Under the pieces are notes generated by a model. It saw only the letters and a program-made list of their open reading frames with translations. It had not been told where the DNA came from and did not search any database. This document shows positions 15,889-24,087 of a DNA stretch of 44,330 nucleotides, one piece after another; the stretch's first letter is position 1; each line of letters begins with the position of its first letter. Made by a program: the position numbers and the translations under genes. The stretch is from NCBI RefSeq assembly GCF_900078685.2, contig NZ_LT546170.1, positions 1 to 44,330 of the forward strand, given 5' to 3'. This DNA is from Mycolicibacter icosiumassiliensis (GTDB taxonomy: Bacteria; Actinomycetota; Actinomycetes; Mycobacteriales; Mycobacteriaceae).

Positions 15889-17412
15889 CTAGCTGCGGGA
15901 GAACATGGCCAGCATGCGGCGGGTCACCGCAAAACCACCGAAGATGTTGATGCTGGCCAGCAGGATCGCCGCGGCGGCCAAACTCGTGATGGCCGGGTCA
16001 CCGTGGCCGATCTGCAGCAGCGCGCCCACCACGATGATTCCCGAGATCGCGTTGGTCACCGACATCAGCGGCGTGTGCAGCGCGTGGTGCACATGGCCGA
16101 TCACGTAGTAACCGATCACGATCGCCAACGCAAAGACGGTCAGGTGCACCTGCAGCGCCGCCGGCGCCATCGCGACCAGTGCAAACAGCACGGCCGCGGC
16201 CGAGACCACTACGCCCAGCCGGCGCCCGGCCGACATCGGTTCTTTGCTCGCCTTGACGACCACCGGGGCTTCGACAACCTTCGCCGGGGCTGCCGAGACC
16301 TGCACCGGGGGCGGCGGCCACGTCGACTCACCGTCGCGCACCACGGTCATCGACCGCTGCACCACATCGTCGAAGTCCAGCACTAGCTGGCCGTCCTTGC
16401 CGGGTGTCATCAACTTCATCAGGTTGACCAGGTTGGTGCCGTAGAGCTGCGACGCCTGCGCGGGCAACCGGCCGGCCAGGTCGGTGTACCCGATGATCGT
16501 CACTCCGTTGTCGGTGACGACGGCCTGGTCCTTGACGGTGCCCTCGACGTTGCCGCCGTTGGACGCGGCCATGTCGACGATCACGCTGCCGGGCTTCATC
16601 GCCGCCACCATCTCCGCGGTGATGATCCGCGGCGCGGGCTTACCCGGGATGAGCGCGGTGGTGACGATGATGTCGACGTCGGCGCACTGGTCGGCGTAGA
16701 GCTGCGCCTCCCGGGCCTTGTAGTCGTCGCTCATCTCCTTGGCGTAGCCGGTGGCCGACACCTCTGTTTCGGCCGATTCGATCGACAGGTACTCCCCGCC
16801 GAGCGAGCGGACCTGGTCGGCGACTTCGGGCCGCGGGTCGGTGGCCCGCACGATCGCCCCCAGGCTGCCGGCGGCGCCGATCGCGGCCAAGCCCGCAACC
16901 CCGGCGCCGACCACCAGCACCTTGGCCGGCGGCACCTTGCCCGCGGCGGTCACCTGACCGGTGAAGAACCGGCCAAAGACGTGGGCAGCCTCGATCACGG
17001 CGCGGTAGCCGGCGATGTTGGCCATCGAGCTCAGCACGTCCAGCGACTGCGCGCGCGAGATCCGGGGAACCGCGTCCATCGACAGCGCCGTGATGGGCCG
17101 GCGGGCCAGATCCTCCACCCGTTCCGGGTTCAGGGCCGGCGCCAACAGGCTCACCAGCGTCGCGCCCGGCTTCATCCCGTCCAGCTGCTCGGTGGACGGG
17201 GCGTTGACGCCGAAGACGATGTCGGCGGTGCGTGCATCGCCGATGGTGGCGCCGGCCTCGGTGTACGCCGCGTCGGAAAACGACGATGCGTCGCCGGCAC
17301 CGGAATCCACTACGACGTCGTAACCGAGCTTGGTCAGTGCAGCGACCGTCGTCGGCGTAGCCGACACACGCGTCTCACCGGGCTGCGCCTCGGATAGGAC
17401 ACCGATATTCAT
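15889..17412 (-). CDS. pntA: NAD(P) transhydrogenase subunit alpha, fused dI + membrane domain
   Basis: 507 residues in one chain. Residues 1-370 form the NAD(H)-binding dI domain, similar to alanine dehydrogenase: GETRVSATPTT near the N-terminus, the VLVVGAGVAGLAAIGAAGSLGA nucleotide-binding motif and IVDMAASNGGNVEGT. A Pro/Ala-rich linker with APAKVVEAPVVVKASKEP follows, then about four membrane segments (about 405-500) corresponding to PntAb. M. tuberculosis carries these parts as two genes, pntAa and pntAb (from memory); here they are fused as in E. coli. ATG 17412 (MNIGVLSEAQPGETR) has GGAGAG about eight bases upstream. An in-frame GTG five codons earlier is less likely. It is first in the pntA-pntB operon; no clear promoter is seen in the 128 bases upstream. 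Confidence 0.93.
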   Translation of the reverse strand: MNIGVLSEAQPGETRVSATPTTVAALTKLGYDVVVDSGAGDASSFSDAAYTEAGATIGDARTADIVFGVNAPSTEQLDGMKPGATLVSLLAPALNPERVEDLARRPITALSMDAVPRISRAQSLDVLSSMANIAGYRAVIEAAHVFGRFFTGQVTAAGKVPPAKVLVVGAGVAGLAAIGAAGSLGAIVRATDPRPEVADQVRSLGGEYLSIESAETEVSATGYAKEMSDDYKAREAQLYADQCADVDIIVTTALIPGKPAPRIITAEMVAAMKPGSVIVDMAASNGGNVEGTVKDQAVVTDNGVTIIGYTDLAGRLPAQASQLYGTNLVNLMKLMTPGKDGQLVLDFDDVVQRSMTVVRDGESTWPPPPVQVSAAPAKVVEAPVVVKASKEPMSAGRRLGVVVSAAAVLFALVAMAPAALQVHLTVFALAIVIGYYVIGHVHHALHTPLMSVTNAISGIIVVGALLQIGHGDPAITSLAAAAILLASINIFGGFAVTRRMLAMFSRS

Positions 17413-17540
17413 GACGTAGCTCTCCACATTCGCATCGCTTCGCCCTGTGCGGGCGACTTTTCAGGCGTCTACTTCCCCGTGTTACCCGTCAGTAGCTAAA
17501 GAGCGACAAAGGGATCGAGGCAGCATACCGTGCGTGCTTC

Positions 17541-18170
17541 TCAGGCCGACACGGCGCGTTGATCCAGTGGAGCGAGCATGTCGATGACGTCGATGACTGC
17601 GGCCCTGGCGGCCGCCCGTGGCCCCTGGAGGTCATCGAGGAGTGCTGCCATCACCGCACCGTCGACCATGCAGACCAGGGAATAGGCCATCTCGACCCGC
17701 GCGATCCGTCCGGATCGTTCGACGGCCTCGGTGACCGCATCGGACCGTTGATGCAGGATACGGCGCTGAACGTCACGCAGCGCCGGGTGGCGGGAGCACA
17801 CGATGTAGCGCTCGTAGCGGGAGATGAGCTGCTCGGTGAGCTGCTCACCGTTCTCCGGATTCTCTTGCGACCCCACCAACAGCTCCACCAGGATGTCCGC
17901 CGTGGTCTCGGCGCTGCGCCGCCGGCGAGACAGCTCGCTGATGCGGGCGCGCAATTGAGCGACCTCCAACATCCCGATGTGCTCCACCGCATGGGCGATG
18001 AGGTCTTCCAGTGACGAGAAGTAGTAGGTGGTCGAGGCCAGCGGCAGCCCGGCTCGCTGCGCGACAGCGCGGTGCCGCACCGCGTCGAACCCACCCTCAC
18101 GCAACAGCTCGGCGGCGGCGCTGATCAGCGCATACCGCCGCCGTTCGCCTTTGGGCGTCACTGCTGTCAT
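17541..18170 (-). CDS. TetR/AcrR family transcriptional regulator
   Basis: 209 residues. DNA-binding domain: GERRRYALISAAAELLREGGFDAVRHRAVAQRAGLPLASTTYYFSSLEDLIAHAV (about residues 8-62), with the recognition helix at LASTTYYF. The C-terminal domain is typical TetR_C with an acidic stretch near 100. ATG 18170 (MTAVTPKGERRRYAL) was chosen; a longer frame reads into the divergent esterase gene. It faces the esterase gene across 80 bases that include the palindrome TTTCGAAA (18224-18231) and the imperfect ATGCAT-centred repeat near 18205-18216, both possible but weak operator candidates. Regulation of itself and the esterase is inferred from position only. Confidence 0.85.
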   Translation of the reverse strand: MTAVTPKGERRRYALISAAAELLREGGFDAVRHRAVAQRAGLPLASTTYYFSSLEDLIAHAVEHIGMLEVAQLRARISELSRRRRSAETTADILVELLVGSQENPENGEQLTEQLISRYERYIVCSRHPALRDVQRRILHQRSDAVTEAVERSGRIARVEMAYSLVCMVDGAVMAALLDDLQGPRAAARAAVIDVIDMLAPLDQRAVSA

Positions 18171-18250
18171 CACGCTTAGAGATGCTGCCAGCCCGGGTAG
18201 CGCTGCATCATGCATTTCCGTCTTTTCGAAACAAACGGCACGCCGCTGGC

Positions 18251-19102
18251 ATGATGGCCGCCATGGCGGAGTTGAGCCGACGAGCGGTGCTGCGCGCCGG
18301 GGCCATGATGGGCACTGCGAGCGCTGTCGCTTCCTGGGGGGCGGGTTCGCTACTTGGTGCGCGACCCACGCAGGCCGCGCCGCTGCAGAGCGCACCCACG
18401 ATGACGACGGGCTCGTTCACCTCGGCGGCGCGCGGGGGCATCGCCACCAACTGGGCGATCGCCCGGCCCCCCGGCCAGACTGGGGCGTTGCGTCCGCTGA
18501 TCGCGCTGCACGGCAAGGGCAGCGATGCCGCGACAGTGATGGCCGGCGGCGTGGAGCAGGGCCTGGCCGAAGCTGTCGACGCGGGACTGCCCCCGTTCGC
18601 GGTGGTCTCCGTCGACGGCGGCGGAAGCTACTGGCATCGCCGCACCTCCGGGGAGGACTCGGGGGCGATGGTGACCGACGAATTGTTGCCGCTGCTGGCC
18701 GAGCAGGGTCTGGACACCTCCCGGGTGGGATTCATCGGCTGGTCGATGGGCGGCTACGGCGCGCTGCTGCTGGGGGGCCGGCTCGGCCCGCGCCGGACCG
18801 CGGCGATCTGCGCGGTCAGCCCCGCATTGTGGCTGTCGCCCGGAGCGACGGCGCCGGGCGCGTTCGATGGCGCATCGGACTTCTCGGCCAATTCCGTGTT
18901 CGGGATGCCGGCGCTGGGCTCGATCCCGATTCGAGTGGACTGCGGAAACGGTGACCCGTTCTATTCAGCGACCCAAGCCTTTATCGCCCAGCTGCCCAAC
19001 CCCCCGGCGGGCGGTTTCTCCCCCGGCGGGCACGACGGGTCGTATTGGAGTTCTCAGCTGCCGGCTGAGTTGACCTGGATCGCCCCATTGCTGACGGCCT
19101 AA
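18251..19102 (+). CDS. Tat-exported alpha/beta-hydrolase (esterase, Rv0774c-like)
   Basis: 283 residues from ATG 18251. A twin-arginine signal is visible: SRRAVLRAGAMMGTASAVASWGAGSLLG followed by ARPTQAAPLQ, with probable cleavage after TQA. The mature part is an esterase-D/antigen-85-like hydrolase with the nucleophile elbow GWSMGGYG, an Asp in RVDCGNGDPF and a His in PGGHDGSYW. The substrate is unknown; a lipid ester is a reasonable guess for an exported mycobacterial esterase. Three ATGs (18251, 18254, 18263) are close together and the RR motif does not distinguish them; no good ribosome-binding site is seen. The gene is divergent from a TetR gene and matches the place of Rv0774c in M. tuberculosis (from memory). 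Confidence 0.8.
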   Translation: MMAAMAELSRRAVLRAGAMMGTASAVASWGAGSLLGARPTQAAPLQSAPTMTTGSFTSAARGGIATNWAIARPPGQTGALRPLIALHGKGSDAATVMAGGVEQGLAEAVDAGLPPFAVVSVDGGGSYWHRRTSGEDSGAMVTDELLPLLAEQGLDTSRVGFIGWSMGGYGALLLGGRLGPRRTAAICAVSPALWLSPGATAPGAFDGASDFSANSVFGMPALGSIPIRVDCGNGDPFYSATQAFIAQLPNPPAGGFSPGGHDGSYWSSQLPAELTWIAPLLTA

Positions 19103-19160
19103 ACGTTCGTCAGTCGCGCCGGCAGCGCAGTCCGGCCTCGGAGAGGTAACTCCAGGCAGG

Positions 19161-19760
19161 CTACTGGCAGAGCTTGCCCAGCGCGGTGATGTCCGAATCG
19201 AGGTCATGTCCAAGCTGCTCACGCTCCGTATTCGGTTGCCCGACAAGGTAGCTGAGGTTCAGACGCTCTAACGCAGCGGCCATCTTCTGGGTGGATTCCA
19301 CGATGTCGTGCGGCGTCGCGGGGTCCGCCTCCAGCCGGCCACGCAGATATGCCGCACCCGCAGTCAGCGACAACCGCGCGTTGGCCGCTACCGCGAGCTG
19401 GGCCACGGGGTTCTCCGGGTCCGGGTTCTTCATGTGCATGTTGTTGGCCACCGCCTGACGAGCAAGGACGACCGCGCCGCAGACATCTTTCTTCGCCTCG
19501 TTGACCTGCTCACCGCTGAACTTGGCCGAACCACCCGAGGAAGAGCCACCCGACGGGTGCCACAAGCCGGCCACCACCGCACCACCGATGAGCCCGGCAA
19601 CCAGTCCGGCCGCCGCGGAGATCAGCAGCGGGCCGCGGCTCGACTGCGCCGGGGTCGGGGCCGGAGTGGGAGCTGACCGCCGTTTGGCCGTGCCGGCTTT
19701 TTTCGCCGGGGGATCCTGCTTTTCGGATTCAGTGGATTCCGGTTCAGTTTGGTCAGCCAT
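19161..19760 (-). CDS. Anchored hypothetical protein, Pro/Ala/Lys-rich N-terminus
   Basis: 199 residues. The first 43 are hydrophilic and rich in Glu, Lys, Pro and Ala (cytoplasmic tail). A single membrane helix follows at about 45-68 (LLISAAAGLVAGLIGGAVVAGLW), then a Gly/Ser linker (HPSGGSSSGGSAKF) and an alpha-helical outer domain with two cysteines, one near residue 94 (KKDVCGAVV) and one at the C-terminus (LGKLCQ), possibly a disulfide. This type II membrane layout is common among mycobacterial envelope proteins of unknown function. On the minus strand TATCCT (19768-19773) ends seven bases before ATG 19760, consistent with leaderless transcription. Confidence 0.65.
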   Translation of the reverse strand: MADQTEPESTESEKQDPPAKKAGTAKRRSAPTPAPTPAQSSRGPLLISAAAGLVAGLIGGAVVAGLWHPSGGSSSGGSAKFSGEQVNEAKKDVCGAVVLARQAVANNMHMKNPDPENPVAQLAVAANARLSLTAGAAYLRGRLEADPATPHDIVESTQKMAAALERLNLSYLVGQPNTEREQLGHDLDSDITALGKLCQ

Positions 19761-19790
19761 GCCACCAAGGATAGCGGTAGGCCCCTGCAG

Positions 19791-21059
19791 TCAGATCTGG
19801 ATCTTCCCCTCGGCAGCCGCCGCGCCGATGTCGCTGCGGAAGTGGCTTCCCGGCAACCGAATTGAATTGAGGATTCGATATGCGTCGGCACGCGCGGCAG
19901 TTAGGTCGTCTCCGACTCCCACCACCGACAGCACGCGCCCGCCGGAGGACACCACCGCTCCATCGTCACGGCGCTCGGTACCGGCGTGCAACACCCCATC
20001 CGCCTCGGCGCCCACGATCACGTCACCGACACGTGGCCGGCCGGGGTAGTTCTCCGCGGCCAGCACCACGGTCACCGCCGCCGCGTCCCGCCAGCGCAAC
20101 TTGCCGAACTCGCTCAGTCCGCCGGTGGCAGTGGCATGCAGCAACTGCCCGAGCGGCGACTCCAACAGTGCCAGCACCGCCTGGGTCTCCGGATCGCCGA
20201 AACGGCAATTGAATTCGACCACTGCCGGCCCGGTCGAGGTCATGGCCAGACCGGCATACAGCAAGCCGGTGAACCGGCTGCCTCGCCGGAGCAGTTCGGA
20301 CGCGACGGGTTCGACGACGTCGGTGACGATGCCGGCCACAGCCTCGCGGGACAACCACGGCAGCGGGGCGTACGCGCCCATACCGCCGGTGTTGGGTCCG
20401 CTGTCACCGTCGCCGACCCGCTTGAAGTCTTGCGCCGGCAGCAGCGGCACCACGGTGGCGCCGTCGACGACGCAGAACAGGGACAGCTCGGGGCCGTCCA
20501 GGAAGGATTCCAATAGCACCGGATGCCCGCTGTCGAGCAGCCCGGCGGCGTGGGCTCGGGCCGCCGCCCGATCTGCCGTCACGACGACGCCCTTGCCGGC
20601 GGCCAGCCCGTCGTCCTTGACCACCCAGGCCGCCTCCCCGGCATCAGGACCGAACCGGGTCAGGGCGGCGTCCAGGTCAGCGGGGCTGTCGACGATCTCC
20701 GAGCGGGCGGTGCGCACGCCGGCGGCGGCCATCACATCCTTGGCGAATGCCTTGGAGCCCTCGATGCGAGCGGCGTCCTGTGAAGGTCCGAAGCAGGCGA
20801 TCCCGGCGGCACGCACCGCATCGGCCACACCCAAGACCAGCGGTACCTCCGGCCCGATCACCACCAGGTCGGCCTCGACCTCGCGCGCCAAGGCGGTGAC
20901 CGCCGACGCCGAGGTGATGTCGATGTCTCGTTGCTCGGCCACCGCCGCAGTGCCGGCGTTGCCAGGGGCGATCACCAGGTGATCGACCTTGGGATCGTTG
21001 CGAAGGGCTAGGAGTAACGCATGTTCCCGGGCACCGGAACCGATCACCAGGACGCGCAT
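19791..21059 (-). CDS. purD: Phosphoribosylamine-glycine ligase (GAR synthetase)
   Basis: 422 residues, the expected length. It joins glycine to phosphoribosylamine with ATP in purine synthesis. The N-terminal MRVLVIGSGAREHAL motif, the ATP-grasp segment WVVKDDGLAAGKGVVVT, the GPNTGGMGAYAPLPW signature (about residues 215-229) and VEFNCRFGDPETQAVL (metal/ATP site, about 276-291) are all present. ATG 21059 was chosen because MRVLVIGSGAREHA is the conserved beginning; the longer frame is non-homologous. It lies 76 bases after the SDR gene on the same strand, separated by a small hairpin, so it may have its own promoter or be read through from the aldA operon. Confidence 0.96.
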   Translation of the reverse strand: MRVLVIGSGAREHALLLALRNDPKVDHLVIAPGNAGTAAVAEQRDIDITSASAVTALAREVEADLVVIGPEVPLVLGVADAVRAAGIACFGPSQDAARIEGSKAFAKDVMAAAGVRTARSEIVDSPADLDAALTRFGPDAGEAAWVVKDDGLAAGKGVVVTADRAAARAHAAGLLDSGHPVLLESFLDGPELSLFCVVDGATVVPLLPAQDFKRVGDGDSGPNTGGMGAYAPLPWLSREAVAGIVTDVVEPVASELLRRGSRFTGLLYAGLAMTSTGPAVVEFNCRFGDPETQAVLALLESPLGQLLHATATGGLSEFGKLRWRDAAAVTVVLAAENYPGRPRVGDVIVGAEADGVLHAGTERRDDGAVVSSGGRVLSVVGVGDDLTAARADAYRILNSIRLPGSHFRSDIGAAAAEGKIQI

Positions 21060-21081
21060 GGGCGCTACTCCTCTCTGAGTT

Positions 21082-21107
21082 CGCCTCGCTTCGTCATCGG
21101 CGAGACG
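21082..21107. terminator. Small hairpin between the SDR gene and purD
   Basis: CGCCTCGC (21082-21089) can pair with GCGAGACG (21100-21107) over a ten-base loop with seven of eight pairs Watson-Crick and one wobble-type mismatch. It lies between the last gene of the aldA operon and purD on the minus strand. It could attenuate read-through into purD; there is no U tract, so this is tentative. Confidence 0.3.
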
Positions 21108-21135
21108 CGAGATGCGAGACAAAGGATATAGAAGG

Positions 21136-22011
21136 TCAGCGGCTCGCCACCATGGCGTGCAGTTCGTCGACGGTCCAGGGCGAAAAGCGCTGGTGATCGC
21201 GGTATCCGAGCACCGAGGGAACGGGCCGCTCGAAGCGGCCGAGGAAGCCTCCCGAGGCCAGGAACACCGATCCGCTCACCTCGCCCGACAGGTCACTGGC
21301 CAGGTAGGCGTACAGCGGAGCGACGTAGTCGGCCGGGGCTGGGTCCAGCGAGGCCCGCATGCTGATCTCGTCCAACAGGCCCCTCGCGTTCAGGTCTCGG
21401 ATGTGTTTCTCATAGTCGTCTCCGGTGGACAACCGGGTCTTGGCACCGGGACAGACGACGTTCGCCCGCACCCCGTAGGGCGCGAGCTCCGCGGCCAGTG
21501 CCACGGTCAGGCCGTTGATCGCGCCCTTGCCGGCGGGATAGCCGGTGCCGCCGTAATCGCCGAGAAATGCCACCGACCCGCTGTTGACGATCGAGCCACG
21601 GCGCTGCTCAACCATGATCGGCGCGGCCGCTCGGCAGGTCTGAAACGCCGTACCCAAATGTGCGTCGAGCAAGTCGTGGAATTGCTCGGTGGACACCGAC
21701 AGGATTGAGGAGCCGGGGGGTTCGGCGACGCCGGCGCAGTTGATCAGCACGTCGAGGCTGCCGTATTCCTCCCGACAGGCCTGGACCAGCGCCACGGCGG
21801 TCGTCTCGACATGGGCCGCACCGGCCAGGCCGACGGCCCGCCCACCCGATGCGGTGATCGCGTCGGTGGTGTCGTCCACCGCGCCGGGGTCCCGGCCGTT
21901 GACCACCACGCCGGCGCCGCACGCCGCCAGCAGTTCGGCAACCGCTCGCCCGATGCCGCGGCTGCCGCCGACCACGACGGCTGCCCGTCCGGCGAGCAGG
22001 GTGTCGCTCAC
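21136..22011 (-). CDS. Short-chain dehydrogenase/reductase (SDR)
   Basis: 291 residues. It has the cofactor motif VVGGSRGIGRAV (TGxxxGxG-type), CAG in place of NNAG (DVLINCAGVAE), a catalytic Ser in VNSGSVAF and the YPAGK catalytic pair. The C-terminal extension (about 235-291, FERPVPSVLGYRDHQRFSPWTVDELHAMV) resembles SDRs related to the 17-beta-hydroxysteroid dehydrogenase 4/MFE type, so a fatty-acyl or steroid alcohol is a plausible substrate. The GTG start (complement of 22009-22011) overlaps the stop of the CMD gene as GTGA, indicating translational coupling. I do not remember a counterpart at this point in M. tuberculosis, where Rv0771 is next to purD; this gene looks added to the operon. 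Confidence 0.8.
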   Translation of the reverse strand: MSDTLLAGRAAVVVGGSRGIGRAVAELLAACGAGVVVNGRDPGAVDDTTDAITASGGRAVGLAGAAHVETTAVALVQACREEYGSLDVLINCAGVAEPPGSSILSVSTEQFHDLLDAHLGTAFQTCRAAAPIMVEQRRGSIVNSGSVAFLGDYGGTGYPAGKGAINGLTVALAAELAPYGVRANVVCPGAKTRLSTGDDYEKHIRDLNARGLLDEISMRASLDPAPADYVAPLYAYLASDLSGEVSGSVFLASGGFLGRFERPVPSVLGYRDHQRFSPWTVDELHAMVASR

Positions 22012-22433
22012 TTGCCCTTCTGTTTATCCAGCACGGCGGCGACGTTGGCCTTCTTGTCCTCCGACTTGCCCTCGGCGGCGGCCTTGTTGCGCTTGGCAAT
22101 AACCTTCTCCACCACGGCGTTCAGCCCGGATCCGCGTGGGAAGCCGACGTAGTGGGTGATGAAGATGGCCATCTCGCGCAGCTCGTCCTCGGTCAGCTCG
22201 CCGTTGTGCAGGGCGGCGTTGACCTGGATCTCGGCCAGGTCCTTCTCCCCCACCGCGGTGACTACGGTCAGCGTCATCAGGCGCTTGTCGCGCATGGAAA
22301 GCCCGGGCCGGCTCCAGATCCGGCCGAACAGGTGATCGGCGGTCAGCGCGAAGTACTCGCCCGGCATGTCGGGCATATCCCAGGCGTAGACCTCGTTCAT
22401 CTTGGCCAGCCCGGTACGGCGCAGTTCGTCCAT
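22008..22433 (-). CDS. Carboxymuconolactone decarboxylase family protein, Cys-less (Rv0771-like)
   Basis: 141 residues. The AhpD/CMD fold is recognised from RPGLSMRDKRLMTLTVVTAVGEKDLAEIQVNAALHNGELTEDELREMAIFITHYVGFPRG, the standard core (about residues 42-101). The whole protein has no cysteine, so it cannot act as an AhpD-type CxxC peroxidase. A decarboxylase or other non-redox role fits better. A Lys-rich tail (about 110-141) follows the core. It overlaps the next SDR gene by four bases and follows the 3-HIBDH-like gene by ten bases. The context suggests a step in an oxidative pathway with aldA, but no substrate is known. Confidence 0.85.
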   Translation of the reverse strand: MDELRRTGLAKMNEVYAWDMPDMPGEYFALTADHLFGRIWSRPGLSMRDKRLMTLTVVTAVGEKDLAEIQVNAALHNGELTEDELREMAIFITHYVGFPRGSGLNAVVEKVIAKRNKAAAEGKSEDKKANVAAVLDKQKGK

Positions 22434-22443
22434 CAGATCTCTC

Positions 22444-23307
22444 CTAGTCCTTCGAATGCGGCACGCCCAGACCGGCGGCGAGTTCGGCGAGCGCCACCTG
22501 GGCGAGTGGAAGGTCGACGCCGGTGGCCTGTCCCAATCCCAGCGCGAGGCGCAGGTCTTTCTCCCCGAGTTCGCGGGTGTGGGTGAAGGCGTTGTACAGG
22601 AAGTGGTCCGCCGGCAGTGGTGCGGTCGAGTCCAGCAGCATGATGGCGCCGGGACCGCCGGTCAGTGCATCGGTGTGACGCACCACCCGGCCCAGCGCCT
22701 GCAGATCAAGTCCGGCCGCCTCGGCCAGTTTCATGGCTTCGCCGGCCGCCGCGTAGGCGGTGAACGTCAACATGTTGCGCGCCAGCTTCATTCGGGTTCC
22801 CGCGCCGGGATCCCCGGCGTGGATCACCAACGATGCCCACTGCTTGAACGCCGGCTTGATCTGCTCGTAGACCGCACGATCGGCACCGACCATGGTGGCC
22901 AGTTGGCCCTTCTCGGCCGCCCCGGCACCACCGCTGACCGGTGCGTCGACGACGTGAATGCCGTGGCGTTTGAGTTCCTCGGCCAGCTCGGCGGCCGTGG
23001 TGTCGGCGATCGTCGAGTGGATCGCGATGACGGTGCCCGGCTTGGCCGTGGGCACCAGTTCGGCGACCACCTGGCGGACCTGGGCGTCGTCGAGCACCGT
23101 GATGCTGATGATGTCGGCGTTCGCGCCGACCTCGGCAACGCTGCCGGCGACACCGGCCCCGGCCTCGGCCAGTGGCGTCATCGCCTCGGTCCGCAGGTCG
23201 AAAATCGTTACGCCACCGGGCCACTCGACCAAACGCTTGGCCATCGGCGCACCCATATTGCCCAGGCCGATATAACCGAGGCGGGGTTGCTGTTCCGGGC
23301 TGCTCAT
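22444..23307 (-). CDS. NAD(P)-dependent 3-hydroxyisobutyrate dehydrogenase-like beta-hydroxyacid dehydrogenase (Rv0770-like)
   Basis: 287 residues, normal for the family. The N-terminal Rossmann motif is GYIGLGNMGAPMAKRLVEW. The substrate-binding signature is DAPVSGGAGAAEKGQL and the catalytic Lys is in GTRMKLARNMLT. Members oxidise beta-hydroxyacids or reduce semialdehydes; the precise substrate cannot be read from the sequence. ATG 23307 is used because it overlaps the stop of the upstream SDR as ATGA and starts just before the Rossmann motif. A longer frame overlaps the SDR gene and has no homology. It is part of the aldA-SDR-HIBDH-CMD-SDR operon on the minus strand. Confidence 0.88.
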   Translation of the reverse strand: MSSPEQQPRLGYIGLGNMGAPMAKRLVEWPGGVTIFDLRTEAMTPLAEAGAGVAGSVAEVGANADIISITVLDDAQVRQVVAELVPTAKPGTVIAIHSTIADTTAAELAEELKRHGIHVVDAPVSGGAGAAEKGQLATMVGADRAVYEQIKPAFKQWASLVIHAGDPGAGTRMKLARNMLTFTAYAAAGEAMKLAEAAGLDLQALGRVVRHTDALTGGPGAIMLLDSTAPLPADHFLYNAFTHTRELGEKDLRLALGLGQATGVDLPLAQVALAELAAGLGVPHSKD

Positions 23308-24056
23308 GAGCGGATGATCTGTCCGCCGTCGACGTTGAAGATCTGGCCGGTGATCCACGACGCGGCTTCCGACAGCAGGAACAGGCACATCGGGACCAGG
23401 TCCTCCGGCGTGCCCATTCGGGCCAGTGGCAGTTGCTGCACCATCTGCTTCACGATGGCCTGCGGGGTGGTGACCCGGTTGGCCTCGGTGTCGATGGGGC
23501 CGGGCGCGATCGCGTTGATCCGGATATTGCGCCAGCCCAGCTCGCGGGAGAGCTGTTGGGTCAGGCCGTTAACTCCGACCTTGGCCAGACCGTAGAAGTT
23601 CGAGTACACCCATGCCGCGGTGGAGGACTGGTTGACGATGGCGCCGCCGCCGCGCGCAGCCATGTGCTCGTAGACCGCCCGAGTGCAGATCAGCGCACCG
23701 TCCAGGTTCACTCGCATGAAGTTCTGGTAGTAGTCCCACGGCACGGTCAGCAGGCCGTCGAGCTTCATCCCGCCGAAGATCGCGGCGTTGTTGACCAGGT
23801 AGTCGATTCCGCCGAACTCCGCCACGGCCGCATCCGCCATGGCCTGCGCCGACTCCAGGTCGGAGACGTCGACGCGCACCGCGATCGCCTTGCCGCCGTC
23901 GGCGACGATCTGGTCGGCCACGGTCTTGGCGCCGTCGATGTTGATGTCAGCGACCACCACCGCGGCGCCCTCGGCGGCGAGGGCCTGGGCGTAGGCCTGC
24001 CCGATCCCGCCACCGGAGCCGGTGACGATGGCCACCTTGTCGTCGAATTGACCCAT
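23304..24056 (-). CDS. SDR family oxidoreductase (Rv0769-like)
   Basis: 250 residues, a classical SDR: TGSGGGIGQAY cofactor loop (about 13-23), NNAA in place of NNAG, catalytic Ser in NQSSTAAW and catalytic pair YGLAK. The C-terminus GQIFNVDGGQIIRS is typical. Asp after the second beta strand (VVADIN) favours NAD(H). The ATG at 24056 has GGAGA nine bases upstream and the protein start MGQFDDKVAIVTG is canonical; an upstream open frame is the shadow of aldA. It overlaps the HIBDH gene by four bases and follows aldA by 31 bases. Confidence 0.9.
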   Translation of the reverse strand: MGQFDDKVAIVTGSGGGIGQAYAQALAAEGAAVVVADINIDGAKTVADQIVADGGKAIAVRVDVSDLESAQAMADAAVAEFGGIDYLVNNAAIFGGMKLDGLLTVPWDYYQNFMRVNLDGALICTRAVYEHMAARGGGAIVNQSSTAAWVYSNFYGLAKVGVNGLTQQLSRELGWRNIRINAIAPGPIDTEANRVTTPQAIVKQMVQQLPLARMGTPEDLVPMCLFLLSEAASWITGQIFNVDGGQIIRS

Positions 24057-24087
24057 CTGCTTGTTCTCCTTGATCCGGTGATTGTCG

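Noticed and set aside
18200..18240. Operator for the second TetR at TTTCGAAA or the ATGCAT dyad
   Set aside because: Both are short and the flanking symmetry breaks down quickly. Kept as a remark in the gene entry, not as a site.
21061..21135. Purine riboswitch before purD
   Set aside because: The 76-base gap holds only one weak hairpin and none of the conserved junction bases of known purine or PRPP-related riboswitches that I could recognise.
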